Assembly (NCBI GenBank): GCA_965221035.1
Contig: OZ244860.1
Coordinates: 1,798,001 to 1,862,000 of the forward strand
Source of the DNA: UBA6522 sp965221035
GTDB lineage: Bacteria > Pseudomonadota > Gammaproteobacteria > Steroidobacterales > Rariloculaceae
Reading direction: 5' to 3'
DNA: 64,000 bases
The notes below the pieces were generated by a model. The model was given only the letters and a program-made list of their open reading frames with translations, was not told the DNA's origin and searched no databases. Positions 33,084 through 42,852 of the stretch are shown in pieces. The first letter of the stretch is position 1, and each line of letters begins with the position of its first letter. The translations under genes and the position numbers were made by a program.

Positions 33084-34298
33084 CTATACCGCAGCCATGG
33101 TGGCGCCGGACCGCGCCCTGAGCGCCGCCACAGCCGGCAGTTCCCCGCCTTCGATGAATTCGAGAAACGCGCCGCCGCCGGTGGAAAGGCAGGAAATACC
33201 GTCACGGACACCGAACTGCTGGATCGCCGCCAGCGTCTCTCCGCCGCCGGCAATGGAGAAGGCTCCGCTTGCCGCCACCGCCTTGCTGACCACCTCGGTA
33301 CCACCGGCAAACTCGGGATGCTCGAAGACGCCCACCGGCCCGTTCCAGAGAATGGTGCCGGACCTGCGCAGACGGTCGGCGTAATCGGAAGCCGTGCGCG
33401 GACCGATGTCGAGGATCATTTCACTGTCGCCGACCTTGTCGACGTCGCGCACCGTTCCCCGGGCGGTCTCCTCCAACGACTCCGCGACCACCACGTCGGT
33501 GGGCAGCGGGATGTCCGCCGCACCGAACTCGCCACGCAGCAAGCGACCGGCGAACCCGAGCATTTCCCGCTCATGCAGCGAACGGCCGACCGGACGGTCC
33601 GCCGCCGCAAGCAGCGTGTTGGCGATCGCCCCGCCGAGGATGAGCGTATCCACCTTGCCGGCGAGTGTCCGCAGTACGCCGAGCTTGGTGGATACCTTGG
33701 CACCGCCGATGATGGCGGTCAGCGGCGGTTCCGGATGCTCCAGGGCGGATGACAGCGCCGCAAGCTCCCGGACCAGCAAGGGTCCCGCGCAGGCAACCGG
33801 CGCCAACCGCGCTACCCCATGGGTGCTCGCGTGGGCGCGGTGCGCCGATCCGAAGGCGTCCATGACGAAGATGTCGCACAACCCCGCCAGCCCGGCGGCC
33901 AGCTCGCGGTCGTCGGCCGATTCGCCGCGCTGGAAGCGAACGTTCTCGAGCAGCACGGCCTGCCCTGGCTCCACCTCGACACCCCGAGTCCAGTCGGCGA
34001 CCAACTCGATCCGCCGGTCAAGCAGTTCGCCCAGCCTTCGGGCCACGGGTCGAAGCGAGAACCTGTCGTCGAACCGACCCTCCACCGGCCTGCCCAGGTG
34101 AGACATGAGCATGACGCGCGCACCCTGCCGCAGCGCGAACTCGACCGTCGGCAGCGCTGCGGACAGGCGCGCATCGCTCGCCACGGCGCCATTCACGATC
34201 GGCACGTTCAGATCCTCGCGGATCAACACCCGCCGGCCAGCCAGCGGGAGGTCCACCATCCGTCGGATAGGCATCGCCTGGCGTCGGGTCGCCTTCAT
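33084..34298 (-). CDS. pgk: Phosphoglycerate kinase
   Basis: Pgk (404 aa) transfers phosphate from 1,3-bisphosphoglycerate to ADP. Seen are the RVLIREDLNVPI N-terminal signature, SHLGRP, AFGSAHRAHAS, the IIGGAKVSTKLGVL hinge and the nucleotide-binding SIAGGGETLAAIQQFG near the C-terminus. I chose the ATG at 34298 because it overlaps the gap stop (ATGA). Later ATGs at 34274 or 34259 would fit the usual N-terminus about as well. Confidence 0.96.
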   Translation of the reverse strand: MKATRRQAMPIRRMVDLPLAGRRVLIREDLNVPIVNGAVASDARLSAALPTVEFALRQGARVMLMSHLGRPVEGRFDDRFSLRPVARRLGELLDRRIELVADWTRGVEVEPGQAVLLENVRFQRGESADDRELAAGLAGLCDIFVMDAFGSAHRAHASTHGVARLAPVACAGPLLVRELAALSSALEHPEPPLTAIIGGAKVSTKLGVLRTLAGKVDTLILGGAIANTLLAAADRPVGRSLHEREMLGFAGRLLRGEFGAADIPLPTDVVVAESLEETARGTVRDVDKVGDSEMILDIGPRTASDYADRLRRSGTILWNGPVGVFEHPEFAGGTEVVSKAVAASGAFSIAGGGETLAAIQQFGVRDGISCLSTGGGAFLEFIEGGELPAVAALRARSGATMAAV

Positions 34299-35305
34299 CC
34301 CACCTTGGACAACGCCAGTGTGGTGTCGAGCATGCGATTGGAAAAACCCCACTCGTTGTCGTACCAGGAGCAGATCTTGACCAGGTTCCCGGAGACCTTG
34401 GTCAGATTGGCGTCGAATACCGATGACGCCGGATGGTGGTTGAAGTCGATGGACACAAGCGGCTCCTCGGTATAGGCGAGCACGCCTTCCAGCGCCCCTT
34501 CCGCCGCGGCCCTCACGGCGCCGTTCAACTCCTCGACCGACGTTCTCCGCGAACTGATGAACGAGAGATCCACCACCGACACGTTGATGGTCGGCACGCG
34601 CATCGCGAAACCGTCCAGGCGCCCGTCCAGTTCCGGCAGCACGAGGCCCACCGCCGCGGCGGCACCGGTTTTCGTGGGAATCATCGACTGGGTCGCGGAA
34701 CGCGCACGCCGCAGGTCCTTGTGATACACGTCGGAGAGGACCTGGTCGTTGGTGTAGGCGTGGATGGTGGTCATCAGGCCCTGTTCGATACCGACGGCCT
34801 CATGCAGCACCTTGGCGACCGGTGCCAGGCAGTTGGTGGTGCAGGAGGCATTGGATATGACGCGATGGGAGGCGTCCAGGATGTGGTGGTTGACCCCGTA
34901 GACAATGGTGGCGTCCGTGTCGGTTCCGGCCGGGGCCGAAACCACGACCTTCTTCGCGCCGGCGTCCAGGTGGGCCGAGGCCTTGTCCCTGGTCCGGAAC
35001 AGGCCCGTGCACTCAAGGACAATGTCGACGCCAAGTTCCTTCCACGGCAGATCCGCCGGGTTGCGCTCCGCAAGCACCTGGACGGAATCGCCGTTCACCA
35101 CCAGCTCGCCGTCGCCGACCTCGACCTGGAACGGGAAACGACCATGCGCGGAGTCGTAGCGCGTCAGGTGGGCGTTGGTTTGCGCGTCACCGAGGTCATT
35201 GACCGCGACGATCTGCATCTGGTCGCGCCGTCCCGATTCATACAGCGCCCTCAGCACCATTCTGCCGATACGGCCGTATCCGTTGATCGCAAGTCTCACA
35301 GGCAT
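34295..35305 (-). CDS. gap: Glyceraldehyde-3-phosphate dehydrogenase
   Basis: Gap (336 aa) oxidises glyceraldehyde 3-phosphate with NAD(P) and phosphate. The dinucleotide fold starts INGYGRIGRMVLRAL. The catalytic motif is SNASCTTNCLAPV with the nucleophilic cysteine, and the C-terminus has SWYDNEWGFSNRMLD. The ATG at 35305 has a GGAGG site 8 nt upstream. The frame continues to 35428 without support. A 123-bp gap separates it from tkt, in which I see no clear signal beyond the ribosome site. Confidence 0.97.
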   Translation of the reverse strand: MPVRLAINGYGRIGRMVLRALYESGRRDQMQIVAVNDLGDAQTNAHLTRYDSAHGRFPFQVEVGDGELVVNGDSVQVLAERNPADLPWKELGVDIVLECTGLFRTRDKASAHLDAGAKKVVVSAPAGTDTDATIVYGVNHHILDASHRVISNASCTTNCLAPVAKVLHEAVGIEQGLMTTIHAYTNDQVLSDVYHKDLRRARSATQSMIPTKTGAAAAVGLVLPELDGRLDGFAMRVPTINVSVVDLSFISSRRTSVEELNGAVRAAAEGALEGVLAYTEEPLVSIDFNHHPASSVFDANLTKVSGNLVKICSWYDNEWGFSNRMLDTTLALSKVG

Positions 35306-35428
35306 GTGTTTTTCCTCCAATGAAATGACGGCAAGGATGTCGTTGATCCGGATCCCCGGAGTGAGGCCGGAGGCAATGAAACAATCGGGACAGTCATCAA
35401 GGCCGGTCGGATCCGGAAGCGCAACCAA

Positions 35429-37474
35429 CTATGGGTTGAAGCGTTTCAGAATGCGGCGCGCCGCCGCGGCAACCGCCTCCACCGTGAATCCGTAGTGCTC
35501 CATGAGGGCTGCGCCGGGCGCAGACCGGCCGAAACCGTCCATGCCCAGCACATCGCCCCGTCCACCAATGTAGCGCCACCAGCCATCCCTGGCGCCGGCT
35601 TCGACCGCCAACCTGACAGCGCCGTTCTCCGGCAGCACGTGGGAGCGGTACTCTCGCGGCTGCGCGTCGAATACTTCCACGCAGGGGATGGAAACCACCC
35701 TCGCCCGCACCCCTTCGGCCATCAGCTCCCGCGCGGCGCCCAGCACCAGACTCACCTCCGAACCGGTCGCCATGAGAATGATTTCCGGGGCACCGTCGCT
35801 GTCCAGCAGGATATAGGCCCCCTTGGCGACCAGCTCGATCTGGTCGTCCGTGCGGGCGATGTGGGGAAGGCCCTGGCGTGTCAGGACCAGGCAGGTGGGA
35901 CCGTCCAGCCGTTCCACCGCCGACCGCCAGGCGATCGCGGTCTCCACCGCGTCGCAGGGCCGCCATACCTCCATGTTGGGCATGGCTCGCAGGCTGGCGA
36001 GATGCTCGACGGGCTGATGCGTGGGCCCGTCCTCGCCCAGGCCGATGGAGTCGTGTGTGAGCACCAGGATGCTTCTGATCCGCATCAGCGCAGCCATTCG
36101 CAATGCGTTGCGGGCGTAATCGGAGAACACCAGGAAGGTGCCACCGTAGGGAATGAAGCCGCCGTGAAGCGCCAGACCGTTGAGCACCGCGGCCATGGCA
36201 AATTCCCGCACGCCGAAATAGAGGTAATTGCCGGACGCGTGTCGCGCGTCGATGACGGTGGAGCCGCTGTGGAGCGTATTGTTGGAACCCGTGAGGTCGG
36301 CCGACCCGCCGATCAATTCGGGCAAGTGGGGCGCAAAGGCCTCCAGCGCGCGCAGCGAAGCCTTGCGAGTGGCCATGTCGCTGGCCTCGGCGGCAATTTC
36401 ACGGATCGCCGCATCGGCGAGTTCGCTCCAGTCCGCGGGCAGCCGTCCCTGGACCCGGCGCAGGAACTCCCGCGCCAGATCGGGCCATTTCCGGGCGTAG
36501 ACATCGAAACGCTCCTGCCACTCCGCCTCCCGCTCCGCACCCCTGGCGCGCGCGTCCCAGGCGGCCCTGAGGTCGTCCGGCACTACGAAAGGTTCGTGAT
36601 CCCAGCCGATGTGCGCTCGCGTGGCCGCCACTTCTTCGGGCCCGAGGGGGGCGCCGTGGGTATCCGCCGTGCCCTGCTTGTTGGGTGCGCCCCAACCAAT
36701 GATCGTCTTGCAGCAGATCAGCGATGGACGCGAAGTCTCCGTCCGGGCGGCCTCAAGGGCGCCGATCACCGCGTCGGGATCGTGTCCGTCCACCTCCTCC
36801 ACCACGTGCCAGCCGTAGGCCCGGAACCGTGCCGGGGTATCGTCCGTGAACCAGCCCTCCGTCGGGCCGTCGATGGAAACGGAGTTGTCGTCGTAAACGC
36901 CGATCAGCTTCCCCAGACCCAGCGTGTACGCCAGCGAACAGGCCTCGTGGGAAATGCCCTCCATCAGGCAGCCATCACCCATGAAGACGTAGGTATGGTG
37001 GTCGACAATGGTGCCGCCGGGCCGATTGAAGGTCTCCGCCAGCACCTTCTCCGCCAAGGCCATGCCCACCGCATTGGCCAGACCCTGCCCCAGCGGACCG
37101 GTGGTGGTTTCGACCGCGATGTCCGGTTCCCGTTCCGGATGCCCGGCGGTCCGCTGGCCGAACTGGCGGAACTGGCGGATTTCCTCCATTTCGATGGGAT
37201 ACCCGGTGAGGTAGGCCAACGCGTAGATCAGCATTGAGCCATGGCCGTTGGAGATCACGAACCGGTCGCGGTCGCACCAGTGCGGGTTGGCCGGATTGTG
37301 CCGCAGGTAGTCGTTCCACAGCACCTCGGCGATATCGGCCATGCCCATGGGCATGCCGGGGTGACCCGAGCGCGCCGCCTGCACCGCGTCCATGGCCAGC
37401 GCGCGGATGGCGTTGGCGAGCCGCCTCCGGGGCGGACTGGCGGCGGACTGTGGGTTCGCTTTCGCGGTTACCAT
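35429..37474 (-). CDS. tkt: Transketolase
   Basis: Transketolase (681 aa) moves two-carbon ketol units in the pentose phosphate or Calvin pathway using thiamine diphosphate. Motifs: RSGHPGMPMGMADIAEVLW at the N-terminus, the ThDP/Mg site GDGCLMEGISHEACSLAYTLGL, DDNSVSIDGP, and the transketolase signature GEDGPTHQPVEHLASLRAMPN in the central domain. The length is normal. It leads the minus-strand carbon operon. It could serve glycolytic or Calvin-type metabolism; no RuBisCO or fba is in the window. Confidence 0.97.
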   Translation of the reverse strand: MVTAKANPQSAASPPRRRLANAIRALAMDAVQAARSGHPGMPMGMADIAEVLWNDYLRHNPANPHWCDRDRFVISNGHGSMLIYALAYLTGYPIEMEEIRQFRQFGQRTAGHPEREPDIAVETTTGPLGQGLANAVGMALAEKVLAETFNRPGGTIVDHHTYVFMGDGCLMEGISHEACSLAYTLGLGKLIGVYDDNSVSIDGPTEGWFTDDTPARFRAYGWHVVEEVDGHDPDAVIGALEAARTETSRPSLICCKTIIGWGAPNKQGTADTHGAPLGPEEVAATRAHIGWDHEPFVVPDDLRAAWDARARGAEREAEWQERFDVYARKWPDLAREFLRRVQGRLPADWSELADAAIREIAAEASDMATRKASLRALEAFAPHLPELIGGSADLTGSNNTLHSGSTVIDARHASGNYLYFGVREFAMAAVLNGLALHGGFIPYGGTFLVFSDYARNALRMAALMRIRSILVLTHDSIGLGEDGPTHQPVEHLASLRAMPNMEVWRPCDAVETAIAWRSAVERLDGPTCLVLTRQGLPHIARTDDQIELVAKGAYILLDSDGAPEIILMATGSEVSLVLGAARELMAEGVRARVVSIPCVEVFDAQPREYRSHVLPENGAVRLAVEAGARDGWWRYIGGRGDVLGMDGFGRSAPGAALMEHYGFTVEAVAAAARRILKRFNP

Positions 37475-37565
37475 TGGGCGGCTTCGGACACGGCTGGCGG
37501 GATGGGGTGGGCGTGGCGGAATTGTCGCCTACGGGGTGGGCTGCCGCAACCCGCATCAAGGACGC

Positions 37566-37592
37566 TTGTCCACGATCGACTAGGCATATAAT
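37566..37592 (+). promoter_or_regulatory. Candidate promoter for the secreted DUF6152-like gene
   Basis: A perfect TATAAT (37587-37592) is preceded by TTGTCC (37566-37571) with a short 15-bp spacer. The predicted transcript start near 37599 leaves room for the GGGAG ribosome site at about 37610 and the ATG at 37621, and excludes the in-frame ATG at 37594. Confidence 0.45.
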
Positions 37593-37620
37593 CATGGAAA
37601 TCGGAAATGGGAGTCGAACA

Positions 37621-38685
37621 ATGCTCGATACACAATCAGCCAGGGGCGGCGCGGCCGTCCTGTCGTTTATCGCCGGCCTGGTTCTTCCGTTGGCTGCCAC
37701 AGGGCATCACGGCAGCAACTCCAACCCGGATCTCTACCTCGCGGAGAACCTGCTGGTACTGGAAGGCGAGATCTCGGGAATCCTGTGGCGTAATCCGCAT
37801 CCCAGGCTGATGATGACCGTGGTCGGCGACGACGGTGTGGCGGCGGACTGGGAACTGGAGATGTCCGGGAGCATCAACGGCCTGATCGCCAACGGAGTGA
37901 GCAGCGATTTCGTCGGCATCGGCGAACGTGTCAGGGCCGCGGGCGTCGTTTCCCGCCGCGACCCCACCTCCATCGGATTGCTGCATCTGCTCCTGCCCAG
38001 CGGCGAGGAGTACGTTTCCGGCAACCGCGAAAACCTTTGGTCGGACGAACGCTTCACGACGACGCGCAGGCCTCTGGACCCCGAAGCGGTGAGGGCCGCT
38101 GAGGAATCGGCGGACGGTATCTTCAGAGTCTGGGGCCGACGCCTCAGCGGCCGTCCGCAGCCGGAGGAGTATGCCGGCCTGCTGACGGAACACGGGCGCG
38201 AACTGGCAGCGCAATTCTACGCTCCGAGAGACAACCCGGAGCTTGAGTGCCGCACGGGTATCCCGACACACATGTTCGATCCGACTCCGATGGAGATCAC
38301 CGACGGCGGCGACCGCATCCACATCCATACCGAGGAGTACAACGTGCGGCGCGTGGTCTACCTGACGGAAGACCGCCCGGAACCGGAGCCTTCCAACGTC
38401 GGCTACTCCACCGGGCACTGGGACGGTGACACGCTCGTGGTCGAGACCACCCATATCGACTGGCCGTACTTCGATCCGTACGGCACCCCGCAATCCGACC
38501 AGATGAGCTACGTGGAGACCTTCAGGGTTGCCGACGACGACAGTCGACTGGACTACACCATCACCGCGACGGACCCGGTGATGTTCACCGCTCCGGTTGA
38601 ACTGGAGCGCGGTTGGCGTTGGCAGCCGGGCCTGCAGATGGTGGAAGACTTCGACTGCGTCGCCGAGTGGGAGCAATCCGACTGA
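37621..38685 (+). CDS. Exported protein with DUF6152-like N-terminal domain
   Basis: This is a 354-residue secreted protein of unknown function. The signal peptide covers about residues 1-30, ending LAATG, and mature sequence starts HHGSN. The segment to about residue 120 resembles DUF6152 proteins (HH motif, VLEGEISGILWRNPHPRLMM). The C-terminal half has STGHWDGDTLVVETTHIDW, a motif recurring in uncharacterised exported proteins of the same group. The ATG at 37621 was preferred over 37594 because of GGGAG 7 nt upstream and a promoter that overlaps the earlier ATG. It precedes a sulfatase by 40 bp. Confidence 0.75.
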   Translation: MLDTQSARGGAAVLSFIAGLVLPLAATGHHGSNSNPDLYLAENLLVLEGEISGILWRNPHPRLMMTVVGDDGVAADWELEMSGSINGLIANGVSSDFVGIGERVRAAGVVSRRDPTSIGLLHLLLPSGEEYVSGNRENLWSDERFTTTRRPLDPEAVRAAEESADGIFRVWGRRLSGRPQPEEYAGLLTEHGRELAAQFYAPRDNPELECRTGIPTHMFDPTPMEITDGGDRIHIHTEEYNVRRVVYLTEDRPEPEPSNVGYSTGHWDGDTLVVETTHIDWPYFDPYGTPQSDQMSYVETFRVADDDSRLDYTITATDPVMFTAPVELERGWRWQPGLQMVEDFDCVAEWEQSD

Positions 38686-38725
38686 GTGATCGTCGCTTGT
38701 CCATAGCACGATGGAGGACATTGAC

Positions 38726-40177
38726 ATGAGGGAACTGCTTGATCAGGATCGGCGAAAATCCGACCCGGCCCCGGAGCCGCCCAGTCGATTCCGGCTTGCG
38801 ACAGGCCTGGCGATCTTCCTGGGTTACCTCGGCGTGGCGCACTCCGCGCCGAATATCCTGCTGATCATCGGCGACGACATGGGCGTCGAGACCGTGGCGT
38901 CGTACGGCATTGGCGAAAATCCGCCGACGACCCCCAATCTGGACGAGCTGGCCCGCAACGGCGTGCGCTACAACAATTTCTGGGCGCAACCGGTCTGTTC
39001 GCCGACCCGGGCGACCATCATGACCGGCCGCTACGGCTTCCGCACGGGCATCGGTCGGCCGGTGACCAATCGCGGGCCGCTGCCGGAGGCGCCACCGGTC
39101 CCGGACTGGGCGCTCCCATACGTCGCCGCGGCCAACGGTGGCGGCATGGGCATGGGCACCGATAGTCTGCAGAGCCTGCCGCGCCACGGCCTGGATGTGG
39201 ACGAATTCACGCTCACCCATGCATTCGACGCCAATGCGCACCTGGACTACGCCACCGCGGCGATCGGCAAGTGGCACCTGGCGGACGCCGAAAACGGCTG
39301 GCAGAACCATCCCAGGCTTATCGGATTCGACTACTTCTCCGGCGGCCTGACCGGCGGAGTCGAGTCGTACTTCGCCTGGAACAACGTAGTGGACGGCGAG
39401 TTGGTGGGCGTGGTCGGCTACGCGCCCACCGCCAAGGTGGACGACGCCATCGCCTGGATCGAGGCGCGGAACGAAGAGCCGTGGTTCATGTGGTTCGGCT
39501 TCAACCTGCCGCACACTCCGCTGCACACGCCGCCCGACCATGCCGAGGAGACACACGCCAACGATTACGCCGCCATGATCGAGACCATGGACGCGCAGAC
39601 CGGACGACTGCTCGCGGCCATCGCGCCGGAGGTGCTGGAGAATACCTACGTGATCTTCATGGGCGACAACGGCACCCCGAGCGGCAACGTCACGGCGCCG
39701 TTCCGGCCCGGCAGGGCCAAGGGCGCGATCTACCAGGGCGGCGTCAATGTGCCGTTCATCGTCACCGGACCGGGCGTGCGGCGCGGCGAGGTATCCGACG
39801 CCCTGGTCAATTCCACCGACCTGTTCGTGACGATCATGGAACTGGCCGGTATCGACCCTGCAGCAACGATTCCAGTCGACGTCACGCACGATTCGGTCAG
39901 CTTCCTCGAGACGCTGTCCGACCCGGCGGCGTCACCCAGGGAGTGGGTGTACGCGGACGAGTTTTTCGGCGGATACGCGGGTGTGGAAACCGCCGACTAC
40001 GCGATACGGGACGAGCGCTACAAGCTGTTGCGATTCGACGGCGTGCTGGAGTTCTACGATCTGAGCGTCGACCCCTACGAACACGAAAATCTGCTGGCGG
40101 GGGAATTGTCCGCAGCGCAGCGGGCGGCTTACGAATCGTTGTTGGCCGAGGTCGACGAACTGCGAAGCAGTAGATGA
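38726..40177 (+). CDS. Exported arylsulfatase-like hydrolase
   Basis: This is a 483-residue alkaline-phosphatase-fold sulfatase. The metal site IIGDDMG is at residues 47-53. The core CSPTRATIMTGRYGFRTG places at C91 the cysteine that formylglycine-generating enzyme would convert. GKWHL and MGDNGTPSG are also present. An N-terminal hydrophobic segment (about residues 23-40, ending AHS) suggests export. I chose the ATG at 38726 because GGAGG lies 8 nt upstream; the ATG at 38711 overlaps that site. The substrate is unknown. No formylglycine-generating enzyme is in the window. Confidence 0.85.
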   Translation: MRELLDQDRRKSDPAPEPPSRFRLATGLAIFLGYLGVAHSAPNILLIIGDDMGVETVASYGIGENPPTTPNLDELARNGVRYNNFWAQPVCSPTRATIMTGRYGFRTGIGRPVTNRGPLPEAPPVPDWALPYVAAANGGGMGMGTDSLQSLPRHGLDVDEFTLTHAFDANAHLDYATAAIGKWHLADAENGWQNHPRLIGFDYFSGGLTGGVESYFAWNNVVDGELVGVVGYAPTAKVDDAIAWIEARNEEPWFMWFGFNLPHTPLHTPPDHAEETHANDYAAMIETMDAQTGRLLAAIAPEVLENTYVIFMGDNGTPSGNVTAPFRPGRAKGAIYQGGVNVPFIVTGPGVRRGEVSDALVNSTDLFVTIMELAGIDPAATIPVDVTHDSVSFLETLSDPAASPREWVYADEFFGGYAGVETADYAIRDERYKLLRFDGVLEFYDLSVDPYEHENLLAGELSAAQRAAYESLLAEVDELRSSR

Positions 40178-40231
40178 GATTCAAGTAGAACGACCAAGGT
40201 CAGTTCCAAGACTACAGCAGGTGACTGCCAC

Positions 40232-42073
40232 ATGATATTCATTTCTCCCGCTGTCCCGCGAAGTTCCCGCCCCGCTTCGACCGCGCTCATCCTGGCCGCA
40301 TTGTTCGTCGGCGAAGCCGCGGCACAGAACGACGATGCCTGTTCGGACCTGTACCTGGTCAACGGTCGGTTCTTTTCGATGGCCGACCTCCCCCAAGGCA
40401 CCGATGGCGTTGCGCGGAGCGACTTCAGCCGCATGCACATCGCCGGCAACGTGATCGCGGAAGTCGGCGACGATCTGGTTGCGACGGACTGCGCGACCAC
40501 TATCGACCTGGACGGCAAGACGGTCATTCCCGGACTCAGCGACTCGCACATGCATTTCATCCGTGCCACGTTGCGGCCGGGGTACGACACGCGTGAACTG
40601 GAACTCAGCCGCAGCATTCCGGAGGCGCTGGACATGATCGCGGCCAAGAGCGCCGCCATGGCCGACGCGGGCGTGCCCGCGGATCAGTGGATCACGTTCA
40701 TCGGCGGCTGGGACCCGATTCAATGGGAAGAGAACCCCGTCGGATCCGGTCCCGGAGGCGGACCGGCGTATGTCTTTCCGACACTGGAACAGATGGACGC
40801 CGCGGCGGGGGATTACCCCTTCTACATTCACCTCCGCTCGACCGAGGACGCGTACACGAATTCGCGGGGCTTGGCCAGGCTGAACGAACTGGCCGCCGGG
40901 GCCGAGGAAGAGGGCGATCCGCAGATCGATCCCGCCACAGGTTTCGTGGCCGACTCGACCGCCGCATTCCGGCTGATCAAGCGGGACAGCGATCCGCGGA
41001 ATCAGGCGATTCGTGTCATGCGGGGTTTCAACCGCGTCGGCCTGACCTCGGTCGTTGACGTCGGCGGCAGCATTCGGGGTATGGGTGCGCAGTATTTCGA
41101 CGTTTTCTCCGACTATGAAACGATGAAGGCGCTCTATGACTCCGACGAGTTGACCATCCGGGTACGCGCGCGGGTGCAAGGCGACCTGATCACGCCGGTC
41201 GAGGACTATGAGGCGCTGGTGCATTCGATCGCGTCCCGGTTCGGCGGCGAAGACGACAGCATGTTCAAGGTCATCGGGCTGGGAGAGGACCTGGGCGACA
41301 TTCAGACCAATTGCTATCAGAACGTGGTCGAGATGGCGATCTCCAATGGTTGGCTGGTGGGCAAGCACGCGGGCGCGATCGCGGATATAGATACCTATCA
41401 CAACGCTGCCGTCGCCACCGGGCAAGTTACCCGGTTGATCCTGGAGCACGCTTCTCCCGGTGCGGCCGAATTCGACAGGATCCGGGAACTGGGGTACGAG
41501 GACGTCGTCGGCACCAACCTTTCATCGCACGCGTTCTACGGTCGCGGGGCCGCGGGCCGCGCGTGTGGCAGCGTCCCGTTCCGAACGATTGTGGAAGAGG
41601 GCTTTCACGCCGGGATCGGCACGGACAGCACCAACGCGCAACCCAGCAATCCGTGGATCAACATCTACGCCATGGTGACCGGAACGGACGTCAAGGGGTT
41701 CGGGCTTCGGGCCGGTGGGGTGACCACGTTGCGAGCCGCCAACGCGGGAGGCATGGGCGGCATGGCCGCCATTGGCGCGGGAACCGCCCTCGACCCGGAT
41801 GCTCCCATGACGTGCCCGGACGAGCGCATCTCAAGGGCCCAGGCGGTCCAGCTCTACACCAAGGGCAGTGCCTGGCTGGCCGGCGCGGAAGACCATTACG
41901 GAACGCTCGAAGCTGGCAAGCTGGCCGATCTGGTGGTGCTCAGCGACGACATCTTCTCACCGTCCGTCGGAGACGACGATATCCAGCGCATTCGTTCGCT
42001 CATGACGATGGTCGACGGCGAGATCGTGTACATGGACGAGGATGCCGGGTTCTCGACCGAAGTCCGGGAATAG
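40232..42073 (+). CDS. Exported amidohydrolase (amidohydrolase-3/YtcJ-like)
   Basis: This is a 613-residue predicted metal-dependent hydrolase with a signal peptide of about 31 residues (ending EAAAQ). The amidohydrolase hallmarks are GKTVIPGLSDSHMHF (first metal ligands), GKHAGAIADI, EHASPG, GIGTDSTNAQPSNPW and the C-terminal GTLEAGKLADLVVLSDDIF. Members of this group act on N-formyl or imide compounds, but the substrate cannot be predicted. It is on the same strand as the sulfatase (54-bp gap), forming a secreted trio with the DUF6152-like gene. Confidence 0.85.
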   Translation: MIFISPAVPRSSRPASTALILAALFVGEAAAQNDDACSDLYLVNGRFFSMADLPQGTDGVARSDFSRMHIAGNVIAEVGDDLVATDCATTIDLDGKTVIPGLSDSHMHFIRATLRPGYDTRELELSRSIPEALDMIAAKSAAMADAGVPADQWITFIGGWDPIQWEENPVGSGPGGGPAYVFPTLEQMDAAAGDYPFYIHLRSTEDAYTNSRGLARLNELAAGAEEEGDPQIDPATGFVADSTAAFRLIKRDSDPRNQAIRVMRGFNRVGLTSVVDVGGSIRGMGAQYFDVFSDYETMKALYDSDELTIRVRARVQGDLITPVEDYEALVHSIASRFGGEDDSMFKVIGLGEDLGDIQTNCYQNVVEMAISNGWLVGKHAGAIADIDTYHNAAVATGQVTRLILEHASPGAAEFDRIRELGYEDVVGTNLSSHAFYGRGAAGRACGSVPFRTIVEEGFHAGIGTDSTNAQPSNPWINIYAMVTGTDVKGFGLRAGGVTTLRAANAGGMGGMAAIGAGTALDPDAPMTCPDERISRAQAVQLYTKGSAWLAGAEDHYGTLEAGKLADLVVLSDDIFSPSVGDDDIQRIRSLMTMVDGEIVYMDEDAGFSTEVRE

Positions 42074-42178
42074 CGTGGTTGGGAGCTTGAGCCATCCGGC
42101 GGGGCGGTACGGGAATTAGAGCGGAGGGAAAATATCCAATCGACAGCTTTTTGTATATATCAGATGGCCACAATTGAA

Positions 42179-42184
42179 TATAAT
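42179..42184 (+). promoter_or_regulatory. Candidate -10 element of vapBC
   Basis: A perfect TATAAT lies 26 bp before the vapB ATG in a clearly AT-rich stretch (42130-42190) that contrasts with the surrounding DNA. No good -35 is seen at normal spacing. Confidence 0.4.
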
Positions 42185-42209
42185 CCAGTATCGGATCCAT
42201 TGAGCCAAC

Positions 42210-42419
42210 ATGAGAAAGACATCCGTTGAAATTGACGATCAACTGATCGAACAGGCGCGAGCACTACTCGGCACATCGTCGATCAAGGAGACCATCGACG
42301 GTGCGTTGCGGGAAATCATCCGCCTTGAGGCACGGCGTGAGGAAGTTCGCGCTCTAGCGGAAATGGATGAGCTGGACCTTTCCGACGAAAGGATCATGGC
42401 GGGAGCTTGGCGCACCTGA
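42210..42419 (+). CDS. vapB: VapB-type antitoxin
   Basis: This is a 69-residue protein with a ribbon-helix-helix-like N-terminus (KTSVEIDDQLIEQARALLG, then SIKETIDGALREIIRLEARRE) and an acidic C-terminal tail (ALAEMDELDLSDERIM), the usual layout of a VapB antitoxin that represses its operon and covers the toxin. The vapC frame overlaps its 3' end by 13 bp, supporting a toxin-antitoxin pair. Confidence 0.85.
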   Translation: MRKTSVEIDDQLIEQARALLGTSSIKETIDGALREIIRLEARREEVRALAEMDELDLSDERIMAGAWRT

Positions 42420-42814
42420 TCGACAAGAGCGCGTTGGCTCGGATGCGGCATCCAAAGGTCCGGGCGCGTATCGAGCCTATCATCGAGTCAGGCGAGGCTG
42501 CGACCTGCGCAATCATCGACCTGGAAGTTCTTTATTCGACTCGCAGCAGGACCGACCACACTCGTACCCGCATCCGGCGCAATCTCGCATACCGGCGAAT
42601 CGAAATGACCGAGGCCATCTTCAGCCGGGCAATCGAAGTGCAGGGACTTCTCGCCGACAAAGGAAGGCACCGCCTGCCGATCCAGGATCTGCTGATCGCG
42701 GCAGCCGCGGAAGCAGGACGGGTGTCCGTACTTCACTACGACTCGGACTTCGACATTATCGCGAACGTGACCCAGCAGGAGGTGGAGTGGGTCGCGCCTC
42801 GAGGATCCCTGTGA
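42407..42814 (+). CDS. vapC: VapC-type PIN-domain toxin ribonuclease
   Basis: This is a 135-residue PIN-domain protein. Acidic metal-binding residues appear in order: D in LIDKSAL, E in IIDLEVLYS, D in IQDLLIAAAA and D in HYDSDFDII. VapC toxins cleave tRNA or rRNA when VapB is degraded. The start is taken as a TTG at 42407 inside vapB, since no ATG precedes the first motif; a CTG at 42414 is an alternative. All catalytic acids are kept, so the toxin looks intact. Confidence 0.85.
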   Translation: MAHLIDKSALARMRHPKVRARIEPIIESGEAATCAIIDLEVLYSTRSRTDHTRTRIRRNLAYRRIEMTEAIFSRAIEVQGLLADKGRHRLPIQDLLIAAAAEAGRVSVLHYDSDFDIIANVTQQEVEWVAPRGSL

Positions 42815-42852
42815 AACCAACTCGGATCACGTTCATTTCACCAGGGCGTTGA

